DNA of 64,000 nucleotides from Clusia tigrina. Its lineage: Eukaryota; Arthropoda; Insecta; Diptera; Clusiidae. The notes under the pieces are model-generated. The model did no database searches and was not told where the DNA came from. It saw only the letters and a program-made list of their open reading frames with translations. The stretch spans positions 171,551,315-171,615,314 of the forward strand of contig OV050030.1 in the NCBI GenBank assembly GCA_920105625.2, in the 5' to 3' direction. This document shows, one piece after another, positions 44,930 through 56,404 of the stretch (positions within the stretch are counted from its first letter, which is position 1; every line of letters starts with the position of its first letter). Both the position numbers and the translations under genes were made by a program.

Positions 44930-45340
44930 ATTTACTTTATTTACGCACTTACGTACGTATTGCGTAAAATAGTTGTTGAGTTTGAAAAATGTATATAGTA
45001 TTAATATTATAACTGCTATCGTCGATGCTGCTCCGGTCAGAATTCCCGTTGTGGTAAAGTTGTTGTTGTTAGTATTCGCGAAATTCTCCGTAATTACCGT
45101 GGTCTCTTTCGACTGAGGGGACCCATTACTGTTTTTGCTTTGTCCAGCCGCATCTTTGCTGTTCCTGTTCTATGTCATTTATCTTCATCCACAATTGGGT
45201 GGCCTCGTCCCAAGTCGGCAGTCTTAGTGTGTCGTTCACTAGTGATAACAGGTGAGCGTGCTGCTTCCTTAGGTAGACCTGCCTGGATAACAGTTTCCTT
45301 GCAGGATACAATACTGTATAAGAAGATCTACAACCTCGAG
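44930..45340 (-). pseudogene. Env-like C-terminal fragment with membrane anchor
   Basis: The minus-strand frame 45311-45126 reads LPTWDEATQLWMKINDIEQE. After a frame change it continues to a hydrophobic stretch of about 20 residues (TGILTGAASTIAVIILILYT, about 45048-44990) followed by a short basic tail. Near-helix plus single membrane anchor plus short tail resembles the end of errantiviral envelope proteins. It lies 5' of gag, next to the LTR, which is not the normal place for env. Fragmentary and non-functional. The assignment rests on layout and hydrophobicity, not on a search. Confidence 0.45.
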
Positions 45341-45356
45341 TCAGGCAGGATCGCCA

Positions 45357-45916
<560 letters not shown>

Positions 45917-46079
45917 CTCTTCTGAGCGAGCCCTTTTTGCCGTGGACTTACTTTTAGCAAGGAATAATTACAACAATTAAAATTTATGTGTCTTTGAATT
46001 AAAGCAAAAATAATATATTAAAAAAATGCTGTTTGAACATCAACAATTACTATTCAATTATCTAATGGTTACTTTAATG

Positions 46080-46795
46080 TTTGTGTACCGCTGAAAATGT
46101 TATTATGATTTGCTGAGAACTTTAATAAAGTGGTGGTAAATTCTAAACATGAGTTAATATAATTACGTTCTAAGAATGATCAAAATTTTGTGGCTTCAAG
46201 TGATTCAAAGGAAAAGTTAATGTTAAAGATAACAAATATCACATGGAAAATCCCACGTCTACAATTATCTGTTTTTGCCAAATTCGGAATGTTTGAAACA
46301 GGGAGCATAAAATAAGCATTTCGCAATTGGGATTGTCACTTTAATCCTATATCCTAGGAACAAATCAATTGTGGAATGTTAAACTTTCAACACAGATTGT
46401 GAAAGATCGGATTCCAAAATGCAAACAAATTTCAACATTATGATCTATCGGATGTGAAAGTACATCTAAACTCAATTACATATACATATGATGTTCTTAA
46501 TTTTAAATTTGATAATAACGATCATTATGCCATCTTATATGAAATGTATTCAAAGTTTCAACAAAGTTATTACACACTTGATCCTCAACCTCTATTATTA
46601 TGTAATGAATTTAAGACTATAGCTCCAATAATTCTGGTTGATGTGACACATCAAAACGAAGCTGTTAAAACAAGACCAATTGATATCAAAATCGAATTTA
46701 AGACATTCAAGAATATTCCAGCATATTTTGTACTCATTCGTGATAGAGTTTTAGAATATATAACCTTAAATAATGAAATAAAAAAAATTATTTAA
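46080..46795 (+). pseudogene. Polinton major capsid protein (double jelly-roll), C-terminal part
   Basis: The clearest part is the 113-codon frame 46454-46795: VKVHLNSITYTYDVLNFKFD region, MYSKFQQSYYTLDPQPLL, then APIILVDVTHQNEAVKTRPI, and a last strand with AYFVLIRDRVLEYITLNNEI ending at TAA. This matches the C-terminal jelly roll of insect Polinton capsid proteins. Upstream, broken frames at 46090-46450 still read NSKHELI, NITWKIPRLQLSVFAKF and FRNWDCHFN in the expected order. Family members are about 400-600 residues; the N-terminal part is lost at the Jockey boundary near 45960. Confidence 0.75.
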
Positions 46796-46829
46796 AGAGT
46801 TTCTATTATGTATATGTATTTTAGTAAAT

Positions 46830-47290
46830 TATATACCATTGAACAAATTAATACAAACATTTAAAAGGCTTCAGTTTTATAACATTAGATGTGCAAGGTT
46901 TGCAAATAGATTTATAGCAAAAGAGTTGGCTATTACTTATAACTACACGGAATTTCAAAGTTTTATCATTAAACCTCCTTTTGAATTTCGAAGATTATCT
47001 CAGAAACATCAAAAAGAAGAATATTTGCTAACATAAAATCATCATGGTTTTGCGTGGAATGATGGATTCACCTTGTTCAATATTGTAAAAGAATTTTTAA
47101 AGGAACATTGGCTACAGCAGTTTATGTTAAAGGATTGGAAAACAAAATTTGAATTGAAGATATACTTAACAAAAATGTTTGCAACTTGGAAGAATTTGGA
47201 TGTGATAAATTAAAAGTTGCATTAAAAAAGATCCAATACTTGCTCAATGCAATGCACACTATTTATTCTTTAATATGCCGTTCATCTTCA
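46830..47290 (+). pseudogene. Polinton-associated protein with NHHG..WNDG motif
   Basis: The plus-strand frame 46839-47036 reads FNIRC-like sequence through LAITYNYTEFQSFIIKPPFE and RLSQKHQKEE. After an in-frame TAA it continues NHHGFAWNDGFTLFNIVKEF. A shift near 47120 leads to VYVKGLENK, NVCNLEEFGCDKLK and NAMHTIYSL. I recognise the block order (KPP.F, NHHG..W.DG, VYVKG, NLEEFGC) as a protein that recurs in insect Polinton-like elements, but know no function. Two lesions plus a lost start. Lies between capsid and polymerase. Confidence 0.5.
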
Positions 47291-48956
47291 TCTTTTCTCA
47301 ATATTATTTTTGTCCTTTTTGTGTATAAATTTCATGAACTTTTGATCTGAAAACATACATTCTGTCGTAGAATACTTTATTCTGTAGTTACAATAAACAC
47401 ATTTCTTCACACCCTTTGACATTTTTACTTCTATTTCCGCTTAAAATATTAATACAATGCATTTTGGAGCGTACCCCAATGCGAATCATCATTACTTAAA
47501 ATTATTTTTGTCCATTGTTGTGTATAAATTTAATAAACTTTTAATCTGAAAACATCGATTTTGTCATAGAACACTTTGTTCTGTAGTAAACAATCTTTAT
47601 AATCGTTTATATTCCGTTTCGAAAAAACACATTTCTTCACAGCTTTTGGCTTTTTTAAATCATTACCATCTAAAATATTAATACAATACATTTTTGAGCG
47701 TAGCTCAATGAATTCTTTCACTATTCGACCATTATTTTCATCTTTCATCATTCCTAAATTATTTATTTTTAAATGTAAATTCAATTTATTATCAATGATA
47801 TTCTGATGTACCAAACTTTAGATCAATATCATTACGAATATATTTTGTATGAATATCATCTGTTTTTATAAAATATATAAATGAATATGTATCCATATAG
47901 TTCAATTGTAATTTTTCATTAAATTTAGGTAGTCATAGTGAAAACTATACATTTTTAATTTTGATAATTCTAAAACAGTAAATCCCAAGTATATTGGTTT
48001 GTTATATGCGACTTGCTCACGAGAAAGTACTACTGCTATCATGCTATCTGTGAAAATTTTTAAACCATGAAAATGTGGTCTTGCAATTAGAGCTCGTGCG
48101 CCTAAATGTCTTCCCTTGTCTTCCCATTCAGTAACAATCTTTACATTTTTCCGTTTCTAAACATTTTCCATTGTTTTCCACAATCTGCATTATTTGATAA
48201 TTTGAAGAAATTTTATTTAAATTGATTTTTCGCATGTGTTCTATGAAAAGTATTCAGATCAATATAATTCTTCAACCAGTTAGATTGCTTAAATTTCAAA
48301 ATCCTATGAATTTTCACAAGCTTTAAACCATTAACATTGAAGATGGCGGTAATATATAATATAATTTCGTTTATTTATTTAAATCTATAATAATTTTTTT
48401 TGTTTTGGATTTACTATGTTCTTTTTTACTCTCAGCACAGAAGGGTAAGTCATTGTGTATATCATGAATATTTTCAGGATAATCTAAATCAACTTCTAAA
48501 ATATAACCAAAGTATGATTTTATAGTTACTGTAAGAATATCAAAATTTTATATATATCCTCAACCCATTCAAATCCATCATAAGGTAAATATTCAGACAT
48601 TTCCCAACCATCTGAGTTATTTGCATCTAAGTACATCAAGTATTCTGAAGCTTTACTTTGAGCATATTCAGGGAGATATTTATGATTAGCCTTTAGAACA
48701 TTGAACAATACCACCTCTAATCCCACTTTTCATGAAATTATACTTTATTAATATCTTTAAATTAATCTAATTCAATTTTTCAACATTGCATCCCATGATA
48801 AACTTGGTGTAGTTAGATAATGAACAGAATCTAATTCATAAATAGTTTTACATAATTTTCTACAGTTTTTAAAAACATCTGATAAAAGTATAATATCTGT
48901 TGACTTTTGATATTATTTCACTAATTTCATTGAAATCAATAAGTTTATATTAACAG
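47280..48956 (-). pseudogene. Polinton protein-primed DNA polymerase B, C-terminal half
   Basis: From 48956 downward: TDIILLSDVF (48895), ELDSVHYLTTPSLSWDAML, then YLDANNSDGWEMSEYLPYDG (48640-48581), corresponding to the palm motif A region (L-D-x-N-N-x-x-G). ILEVDLDYPENIHDIHNDLP follows, then NFFKLSNNADCGK (motif B, usually NNS.FGK), and finally LGMMKDENNGRIVKEF and KAVKKCVFSKRNINDYKDC (47760-47600). At least ten frame breaks. The last about 200 bp are duplicated in tandem (47340-47500 and 47538-47710). This enzyme replicates Polinton DNA using a protein primer. Confidence 0.75.
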
Positions 48957-50077
48957 AAGCTGGGCTGCCATCGATCCCTGATCGTGCTATACATAAACTC
49001 CTCTGCTGCAACAACAAAATCCTTTACCACAATGTCAAAAACAGCATACATCTCCTCCGTGGCACCTCATGCCGACATCATTTCTTCTAAGACTGAATAA
49101 ATACGACAAACACTCCACAGCCCATAATGTATACCAAAAACTATTCCTAGAATATTACGATATGTAAACACTGGAAATTTATCTTCGCAGATGGGTCTAA
49201 ATTGGAACACAGCACTTCCCTCGCAGTGGTCGATAACAACGGCAACACCATCGCAGCTGCATATCTTGAGCACTTTTGCTCTGTTTTCGCAACTGAAGCT
49301 ATTGCGATTTTGAAGGCGAATTCTACGCATCATCCACAAAAGGCAAATTCGTTATTTGCACAGACAGCTACTCAGCTATTTCCGCGCTCCAGAAAGAGTC
49401 CAACAACAGTCTCCTGGTAACACTTATTCGCGATATACTGATCCAACACAGTGACAAAATTAAAATAATGTGGACACCTACTCACGTGGGAATACGTGGG
49501 AATGAGCTAGCTGACAACAGAGCTAAACTAGCAGCCAAAGTGCCACTACACACATCTTCTTTCATAGAAAAGATAGATATACATAAACTAATAAGCAAAC
49601 ACCTGTGTCATAGGAAAAATTCGGACTGGATTAATACCCTACACCGTTATGTTGCTATTAAACCCACAAGAATGAAACCAACCCTTCCTGCATCGAGCTC
49701 CTGTATAGAGTTAAACATATTTGTACGGCTTCGGCTTGGTCACTCCAACTTGACCCACCAACACATCCTCAATGGCTTACACCCTGCATCATGTCCATAC
49801 TGCACCTCTACGACATTGACCGTATATCAAATCCTCAACGACTGCGTTCATTTTAACCACATCAGATCCCAAACATTCCCAAACTTAACCCCTTCAAATT
49901 CATTAAAATTTGTGCACTCCGATACCATATGAAAATTCTACAATTTTTGTCATCAAACAAATATTTTAAATAGTATATAAACTTTAATTAGTGTATACGC
50001 TTTAATTAGTATTAGCGAGCTGAAGGCCCTGGCAGCTAGTGCTCTCCTTACAATGTAAAAGAATAATTATAATAATA
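48957..50077 (+). mobile_element. I-like LINE 3' fragment (RNase H plus C-terminal knuckle)
   Basis: 5'-truncated non-LTR element inserted in the Polinton polymerase, opposite strand. The 3' end is a short TAA-rich tail (AATAATTATAATAATA) as in I-clade LINEs. TAATATCTGTT occurs at 48891-48901 and at the right flank near 50075, a likely remnant of a target duplication. Its 3' portion is nearly identical to 59249-59758. Confidence 0.7.
49000..49932 (+). pseudogene. I-like LINE RNase H domain and C-terminal zinc motif
   Basis: Frames in order: KFIFADGSKLEHSTSLAVVD (catalytic Asp, 49184 onward), FATEAIAIL (Glu), ICTDSYSAISALQKESNNS (Asp), then MWTPTHVGIRGNELADNRAK (49468-49527, final Asp). This is a complete cellular-type RNase H as carried by I-clade LINEs after RT. 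The C-terminal part has FVRLRLGHSNLTHQHILNG and a zinc motif CPYC...ILNDC..FNHIR with the usual H changed to Q in VYQIL. One frameshift near 49340. Open from 49468 to 49932 (154 codons). Confidence 0.75.
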
Positions 50078-52440
50078 TCTGTTTTTAACTATAGCAGTAT
50101 ATAATCAAGTAAATTTTTGCATTTGAAAGCATTTTCAGCATGATCATAATCATCAATACAGGACTCTACATTATTTAATGTGGAGAAAAATTGTTCATGT
50201 GATGGTAAATTGATATCTTTAAGTCGATATACTGAATCTACATATTCATAGGGAGAAACACCTTTTCTTTTCAAAAGGTAGAACTCGTAAATTTTTGTAT
50301 ACAATGAGTGGAAAGTGTGAAAATCATCACTATCAAGATTTGTAGCTAATACATCTAGAGATGAGTTCATAAATCTGTATGAGTCTAAAAATCGTAATTC
50401 AAAGAATTCTTTATCACTAATATGAATGTCTTTCGAAAGTGATATATATAGTTCCGTATTAAGGGGAATAATTTGAATGTGTCCTTTAAACGATTCGAGT
50501 TCTTTAACAAACAGATGACAGTCATAACCAGAAAAATTATGGAAAAAATTTTAATAAATGTACGTATCTGATAATTTAAGTTACAACTACACTGTGCAGG
50601 TCCACGATATTGTCCTGTAAGATGACAATGATCAGCAACCTTTTGTTTATCAATTATGTGTTTACAAATATGGAAAATTGAACTTGTTTTATGCTTTTCA
50701 ATTTGTTCTAAAGTTAGTAACTTCATTGGTACTATTCTGTTTAAATAATTTAGATATAGAGGTTTAGTATCATTAACTAAATTGTCTATACCTTAGCGGA
50801 ACCTTCTCCCCAATATGTTACAAATATGTCTAAGCTATTATTGAATCCGCACTTTATGTAATAACTAAATGCTATAGGCTTATGTATTTTAGTGCTGCAA
50901 ATATATTACGAATCATTTATCTGTACATTCTCTAAAATATATTCAAAACCAGCATAAATTCCAAATGATACATCTAACTTAGACCTAAAAGAAGTAAACT
51001 TTACAATATCATCATTATATTTTCCAATCGGCATTGTGGTCACTCCTTTGCTGCACTCAGCATTATGCTTTAACATAACATTTTTTTTTCTGGTGTACTG
51101 CAAGCAAAAGTTGCATAATAGTTGAGCTTTTGTGTATAATGTCAATTGTGACTTAATTAACCTGAAAATAGTAATTTTGTAAGTAATGGAAAATCATAAA
51201 ATGTTTTTTTTTTTATTTTACCTTGATATATTTTTAATCCTTACATAATATGCATTGACACCGCTTTGTAGAAACAATAAATTAATATGGATATCTCTCT
51301 CCAACTTTGTGGTGAGATACCGACCAACAATTTGATCACTTTTCACAGAACATCCAAAAACATTTCCTCAAATTTTCTGATTTGGTCTAATGGCATTGGC
51401 AAGTTTTGAAAATTGAATATCATACTTCCAACATGAATCACATCATTCTTAATATTCACTCCAAACATCTATTACATATGGCACATTTTTTATTGCAGAT
51501 AGTATAGCCTATTTAAAGCAATTGTCAATATTTATATTCATCACATTAATACAAGCATTTCATTGCTAATTTTCATTGAGGTAATTTTTATGGTTTATAT
51601 TGATTAATATTAATTTCTAATTCAATTATTTTAATTAGAGTCCTACTATCCTTCTATTGAATCTCCTCCCTTTTTGTAATTAAATTAGAGAGATGTACAT
51701 CATATTCCAGTTCAATTTCTTCAAGGTTTTGTGCTAGTATCATTTTCGTTTGAAAAGATTTCACATCTATAGTTGCTGTTACATATTCACAATCACTGTT
51801 GTCACTAATATATCTCGGTTTGAAGCTCACATATTCACAAAACAGGTCAAAATTATATTTATATGGCCGATGTTTTTCTAGTTGTTTATTTAATAGTTCC
51901 CATATTATATCTTTTGCATTTTTAAAGAAAGTGTTTGATATGATATTTTCATTTCGGTTTTTAAATATATAAAGTTCAATGCGATTATTATATAATTTTT
52001 TCACTAAACACAAATCTTTTAATTGTTAACTTTTCTTTATGTTGAATGGTTCTCAAGTGATGATTAATATAAATAATAATGTAAATAATAATATTAATAT
52101 TATTATTTATAGATTTATTTAAATTTAAAGATAGTTGACTGATCTCAACTTCTAAATAATTATTATCTTCATTCTTACTACGCAAATTCTCACATTTATG
52201 TTGTTGTTGTTTGATTATGTGCAGCTTTTCATTTTGTGCTTCAATTAATTCTTGTTCTTGTTGCTTTATTAATGCTTTCTGTTGTTTAATTATTTCATAT
52301 AATTGTTGATTTTCTATATGATTTTTTAGTTTGTTATAATGTTATGTTTACGTAGAATATGTCGTAGAATGGAAATCACATCCACCAAATTCACTAATTT
52401 AGTTTCTTCATATTAATTGCACTCTCACAAACACGTTACT
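50078..52440 (-). pseudogene. Polinton protein-primed DNA polymerase B, N-terminal half
   Basis: Minus-strand pieces in order: a Gln-rich coiled coil (52330-52130, LIKQQEQELIEAQNEKLHII), FNLELF-like FNFDLFCEYVSF and VKSFQTKMI (51880-51740), YYVRIKNISR and the zinc motif LLCNFCLQYTRKKNVMLKHN (51118-51059), then VADHCHLTGQYRGPAQCSCN (50640-50581), HNFSGYDCH-like text, SKTFILVIKNSLNYDF (exonuclease/NTD region), and SLDVLATNLDSDDFHTFHSL through LKRKGVSPYEYVDSVYRL (50370-50210), ending LLDYILL at the LINE insertion. Block order matches Polinton/adenovirus-type polymerases. Many stops and shifts. Confidence 0.75.
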
Positions 52441-52859
52441 AGATAAAAACAAATTTACTTGTCTCTCTTATATAAGAATAAGACATACTAATAAAATAAT
52501 TCGGTTATTTTACCTGTTCTACATATTAAAACATTGATAACATAATTCTGTATTTACACCAGAAATTTGTGGTTAATTGTAATATAATTAATTATTTAAA
52601 TATTTTTTTTCTAATATAGTCTTATCTAACTAAAATCGAAACTTTCTGGTTTTTAAAATGTATTTACTAAAAAAATTTTAATATAAAGGACGTGGATATG
52701 ATATAGAATTAATCTCTCAACTTCAGCATTTTGGTGAGTTTAATACTTTCTATACATATGTCGAGAAACATAAATACAATAATTTTATACTTTTAATTAT
52801 ATTTGAATTTTACAATAAACAAAAATGGCCTCTACCAACAATACTTTCTTGTAGAAAAA

Positions 52860-53231
52860 ACAAAAAATCATTTCTACCAACAATATTTTTAAATTTGTGA
52901 AAGCAGAATTCTTGGGTAAAGACCTCAACCCATCTTGGGGAATCAAGAATATAGTAATAGATAATCCAATGAAAGTATTTGGAATAACATCAATTTCGAT
53001 GAAATATGGACCGCGGATGATGGCGAATTTAGAAGATTTAATTCAGTTAGTGAAAATGCGATAAATTACACCAATAACCCTCATAATACTATCTATATCG
53101 TAAAACTTGTGCAGCAAGGAAAATATCTGTTGGAATTAGAAGAAGATCCTATCACGGAATTCTTAAATGAAAGACCAGAGGAGGAAAATGCTATGTTTTT
53201 AAATTACAATAAAAATATGTTGAATAAATAA
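52860..53231 (+). pseudogene. Unrecognised ORF beside the Polinton (one frameshift)
   Basis: The plus strand reads IFKFVKAEFLGKDLNPSWGI, then NPMKVFGITSISMKYGPRMM. After a frame change near 53026 it reads NAINYTNNPHNTIYIVKLVQ and EEDPITEFLNERPEEENAMF, ending at TAA 53229-53231. It looks like a real small protein of about 120 residues with an acidic C-terminus that decayed by a single shift. I do not recognise it. Its place next to polymerase B suggests a Polinton accessory gene, but another element is possible. Confidence 0.35.
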
Positions 53232-53429
53232 ACTATAAACATTAAAATAATGTATCGTTTTTATTTCTATCTAATTAGTAATATTACAAATTTTTATTTT
53301 ATTCTACTCTAGAGTTTTTTTATTTTGTACAATTTCTTTCAGATTGAGATGTTGAAAAATGTTTCCTATTTCTATTTTTATATATCCGCGAAGATTAGCA
53401 AATTTGAACATAATAGTTTTATGTTAATA

Positions 53430-53560
53430 TTTACATGTTATCGCAAATGCGGTTGTACGCCATATGAATAATTTTTTCTACCTAATGATTTACATGTTCT
53501 CACATATGTGGTTGTATGTCAGACGAATAATTTTTGCACATAAATACTAGTAGTTCTTCT
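53430..53560. repeat. Two-copy direct repeat upstream of small ORF
   Basis: About 65 bp twice: TTTACATGTTATCGCAAATG..GGTTGTACG and TTTACATGTTCTCACATATG..GGTTGTATG, each followed by GAATAATTTTT. The second is followed by CATAAATACTAGTAG, TATA-like, about 50 bases before the small ORF at 53595. Could be a promoter duplication. Confidence 0.4.
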
Positions 53561-53594
53561 AGAATAAACAGAAAACTTCAAACCAACCATCAAC

Positions 53595-53786
53595 ATGGAG
53601 GATGCAAAATACTAGACGACATATGATGAAGCGGTCTTATTCGCTTCCAGATTTGCGAAAGCGTGCTGGGATGCTCCAGAGATGGAGGAATGGTTGCTGA
53701 AGCGAATGAACCAGTTTCTCTGTAATCCCTGTGAAGAAGCTGCTATGAATCTGGGGAAAATGATGAAGACTATGGTCTTCATCTGA
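53595..53786 (+). pseudogene. Small ORF, 63 codons with one nonsense codon
   Basis: ATG at 53595 (MEDAKY), then TAG at 53613-53615, then an uninterrupted frame TTYDEAVLFASRFAKACWDA, PEMEEWLLKRMNQFLC and EEAAMNLGKMMKTMVFI to TGA at 53784-53786. The continued sense-like composition after the stop (alternating hydrophobic and charged, helical) argues for a recently broken short gene. A TATA-like box and the two-copy repeat lie upstream, and AATAAA-rich sequence downstream. Not recognised. Confidence 0.35.
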
Positions 53787-53929
53787 AAAATTGGGAATTA
53801 TACCCTAAATTAAAAAAATATTTTGTATATTTATTATATATCAATAAATTTTAATAATAAATAAAATTAAATAAAAAATTAATTTATGGTGTAATTTTTT
53901 TCATATGGTTTTGGTTATAAAAGATTCTA

Positions 53930-54399
53930 ATGCTGCTGGTGTTGTTATTGTTGCTGTTGTTTTAATTGTTCTTGCAGTGAGTTGCAAACTATTCTCTTCA
54001 AACAGTTTGAGAGACTTAAATCTTCATCAATGTTATGATGGTTATGATACTTTCCATTCTATAAGTCATCTATATCGCTAAATGGACATGATGTTGGAAA
54101 TTGTTTGGTGTTTTTTGTTCTGTTACCACTACTATAAGAGATACCTATAATGGTAATTGTCCCGCACCTCACTTCAAATCGACCATGTTGTCGGGTTGGG
54201 AATGTAAATCAAGGGGTATCATATATGGATGTGTTTCACCTCTTCGTATAGACAATAATAAACACTTACATCCATCTTCTGGTGTAATAAATAATACTAC
54301 AACAATTTGTGCAATATTAAAATGTGACCACGCACCCTGACAAATACAAAATTTATCACTTAGTTTTAATATATGAATCCAAAACAAATTGATATTCAC
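53930..54399 (-). pseudogene. Unrecognised ORF, frameshifted
   Basis: The minus-strand frame 54399-54169 reads FNIAQIVVVLFITPEDGCKC, then LLSIRRGETHPYMIPLDLHS and QPDNMVDLK before a stop. Adjacent frames continue GAGQLPL, then NGKYHNHHNIDEDLSLSNCL and a Gln-rich end (LQEQLKQQQQ) near 53950. It reads like a genuine coding sequence of about 150 residues with two or three lesions. No family recognised. Confidence 0.3.
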
Positions 54400-54479
54400 A
54401 TATGTATGTATATAATAATTATTTATATTATTAACTATTTATACTATCAATTATAGTGTTGTTTTTATTACTGTTGTTA

Positions 54480-54860
54480 TTATTAAAATAATTGCATTAT
54501 ACAAGTTAGCGACACACACGTGTCGGCCAAACGCAACCACTTAACCCCACAACAACAACAACATCAAATTCCAATTCTTATTAAGATTATTATTTAAGAT
54601 ATTTAATATTTCAATTCTTATGAAAATCTTCAGATTCATGTTTACTTGAATTCCCATGAAAATGATCCTATCATGTTGAGTTCAATTCTTATGAAAATCG
54701 TTAAATTCATATTAATTTGAATTCGCATTAAAAACATGCTTGCTTCATTTCTCATGAAATTCAGTACTAAAGTAGCGATATTTTAAGATATAAATCCATG
54801 TAAACTAAAATTTAGATTCATTCAAAAACAAATTGTAAAGTCGAATGGTGGCTCTCTTTT
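54480..54860. other. AT-rich stretch, no gene seen
   Basis: Contains a small GC-richer island (54505-54565, ACACACACGTGTCGGCC) and several degenerate TTCTTATGAAAATC-type motifs spaced 50-65 bases apart (54615-54770). No coding sequence supported. Confidence 0.4.
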
Positions 54861-55345
54861 CCAATACATAACTCACGCATATTGTGTTATTAAGCAAACT
54901 GCTTGTATTTAGACTATTAGCTAAAGATTGAAATAGACTTGTGATTCGCGCATATTGTGCTATTGGGCAGGCTGCTTGCATTTGAACTATTAACTGAAGC
55001 CTTAAACATATCTCGCCATATTGTGTTATTAAGCAAGCTGCTTGTATTTAAACTATTAACTGAAAATTAAAATAAACTTGTAATTCGCGCATATTGTGCT
55101 ATTAGCAAACTGCTTGCATTTAAACTATTAACTGAAACCTTAAACATATCTCGCCATATTGTGTTATTAAGCAACATGCTTTGTATTTAAACTATTAACT
55201 GAAAATTAAAATAAACTTGTAATTCGCGCATATTGTGCTATTAGCAAACTGCTTGCATTTAAACTATTAACTGAAACCTTAAACATATCTCGCCATATTG
55301 TGTTATTAAGCAACATGCTTTGTATTTAAACTATTAACTAAAAAC
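54861..55345. repeat. Higher-order tandem repeat, unit about 139 bp
   Basis: Alternating half-units of about 70 bp: one with CGCGCATATTGTGCTATT..CAAACTGCTTGCATTT, the other with CGCCATATTGTGTTATTAAG..ATGCTTTGTATTT, both ending AAACTATTAACTGAAA. The two-part unit starting at 55081 recurs at 55220 almost identically. Older, more diverged half-units reach back to about 54861. Confidence 0.8.
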
Positions 55346-55375
55346 TGTGAAATAAAATACAACAACCTGTACTTC

Positions 55376-55815
55376 CTACGTGTCATTTATTTCAGAATTA
55401 TCTAGCTGTGGAAGAATTGTTGTTGCTCTCCCGATCACCAGTTGCTGTCCTCCCAATCACCAGTTGCTGTATTGCTGCTGCGTTCTAGATAGCTGACCAA
55501 CTATAATTGCCAACGACCATACCACGTTGAATACATCGGTTATCGCTGATCACCGACAAGCGGCGCTAGGCGGTTGGTTGCATCAACAGTGTCGCGAAAG
55601 GTTCGCACTATAAAATCAGTGTGCTCTCTAATAGCACACCCTTCCCATAACGAAAGATCCCACATAGTGGCATCGAATTATAGGAAGGAGGGTTGTGCCG
55701 TCCGTCCGACTTGTAACCGGCATATAGTGTCGATTCCATAAAATAAACATACCAAGTTAGTTGTAGCGTTTGGAATACGGTACATCTGTATACCGAACCA
55801 AACAGGTTCCTAACG
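55376..55815. other. Possible solo LTR or fossil promoter region
   Basis: About 440 bases of balanced composition in an AT-rich context. A CTATAAAATCAGTGTG box lies at about 55609 and an AATAAA near 55740, the spacing expected for U3-R-U5. A two-copy GATCACCAGTTGCTGT occurs at about 55433 and 55457. No matching internal region and no clean TG...CA ends found, so this is only a suggestion. Confidence 0.3.
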
Positions 55816-56404
55816 AAGTATTTAACTTACATAATACCTTTTATATATTTGATTTATGAATTGCATATTGTCGTGTAAACTACATATTTTCAATAACATA
55901 TCCACATAATTATCAACTATCAAAAATTTGCATTAGTATATACTGGCAGTCTCAACTCCTATCACATAAAATATTTTAATGTTGGATCGCTCGCAAAAAG
56001 GAGCAATAACAGAGCGCTCCATTATTACTCCTTTTTGAACATAAATGGATCAAATTGACAGCTCTCATTTACTTTCCTCTGTCACTTCTTTCTCTTGTTT
56101 GGTTCTTTGCTAATATTTCGCATCTTCAGTGTTTTGTATTGTTTACCGTTATAAAGTATTTGCACTTTCGTTGAGAGGCAAGCTATTGCGTAGTTTTTTA
56201 TGCTTTAGTACTGAAGAAATTCCCGATACAACAAATTCAAGAGTTCAAGAAGTGAAAAAGTGAAATTAAAACTTAAATTAAAATTAAACTCGAAATAACC
56301 AGCAAGATGGGTGAAAATAGAAGCAATTTCGAATTTGTGCCTGTTTATTCAGGAAACACTGGTATGATATTTTATTTAATGCAAATTATTTCATTCGAGG
56401 TATA

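Noticed and set aside
54505..55815. Complete LTR retrotransposon
   Set aside because: Promoter-like and poly(A)-like signals exist at 55.6-55.75 kb, but no matching second LTR, primer site or coding region was found.
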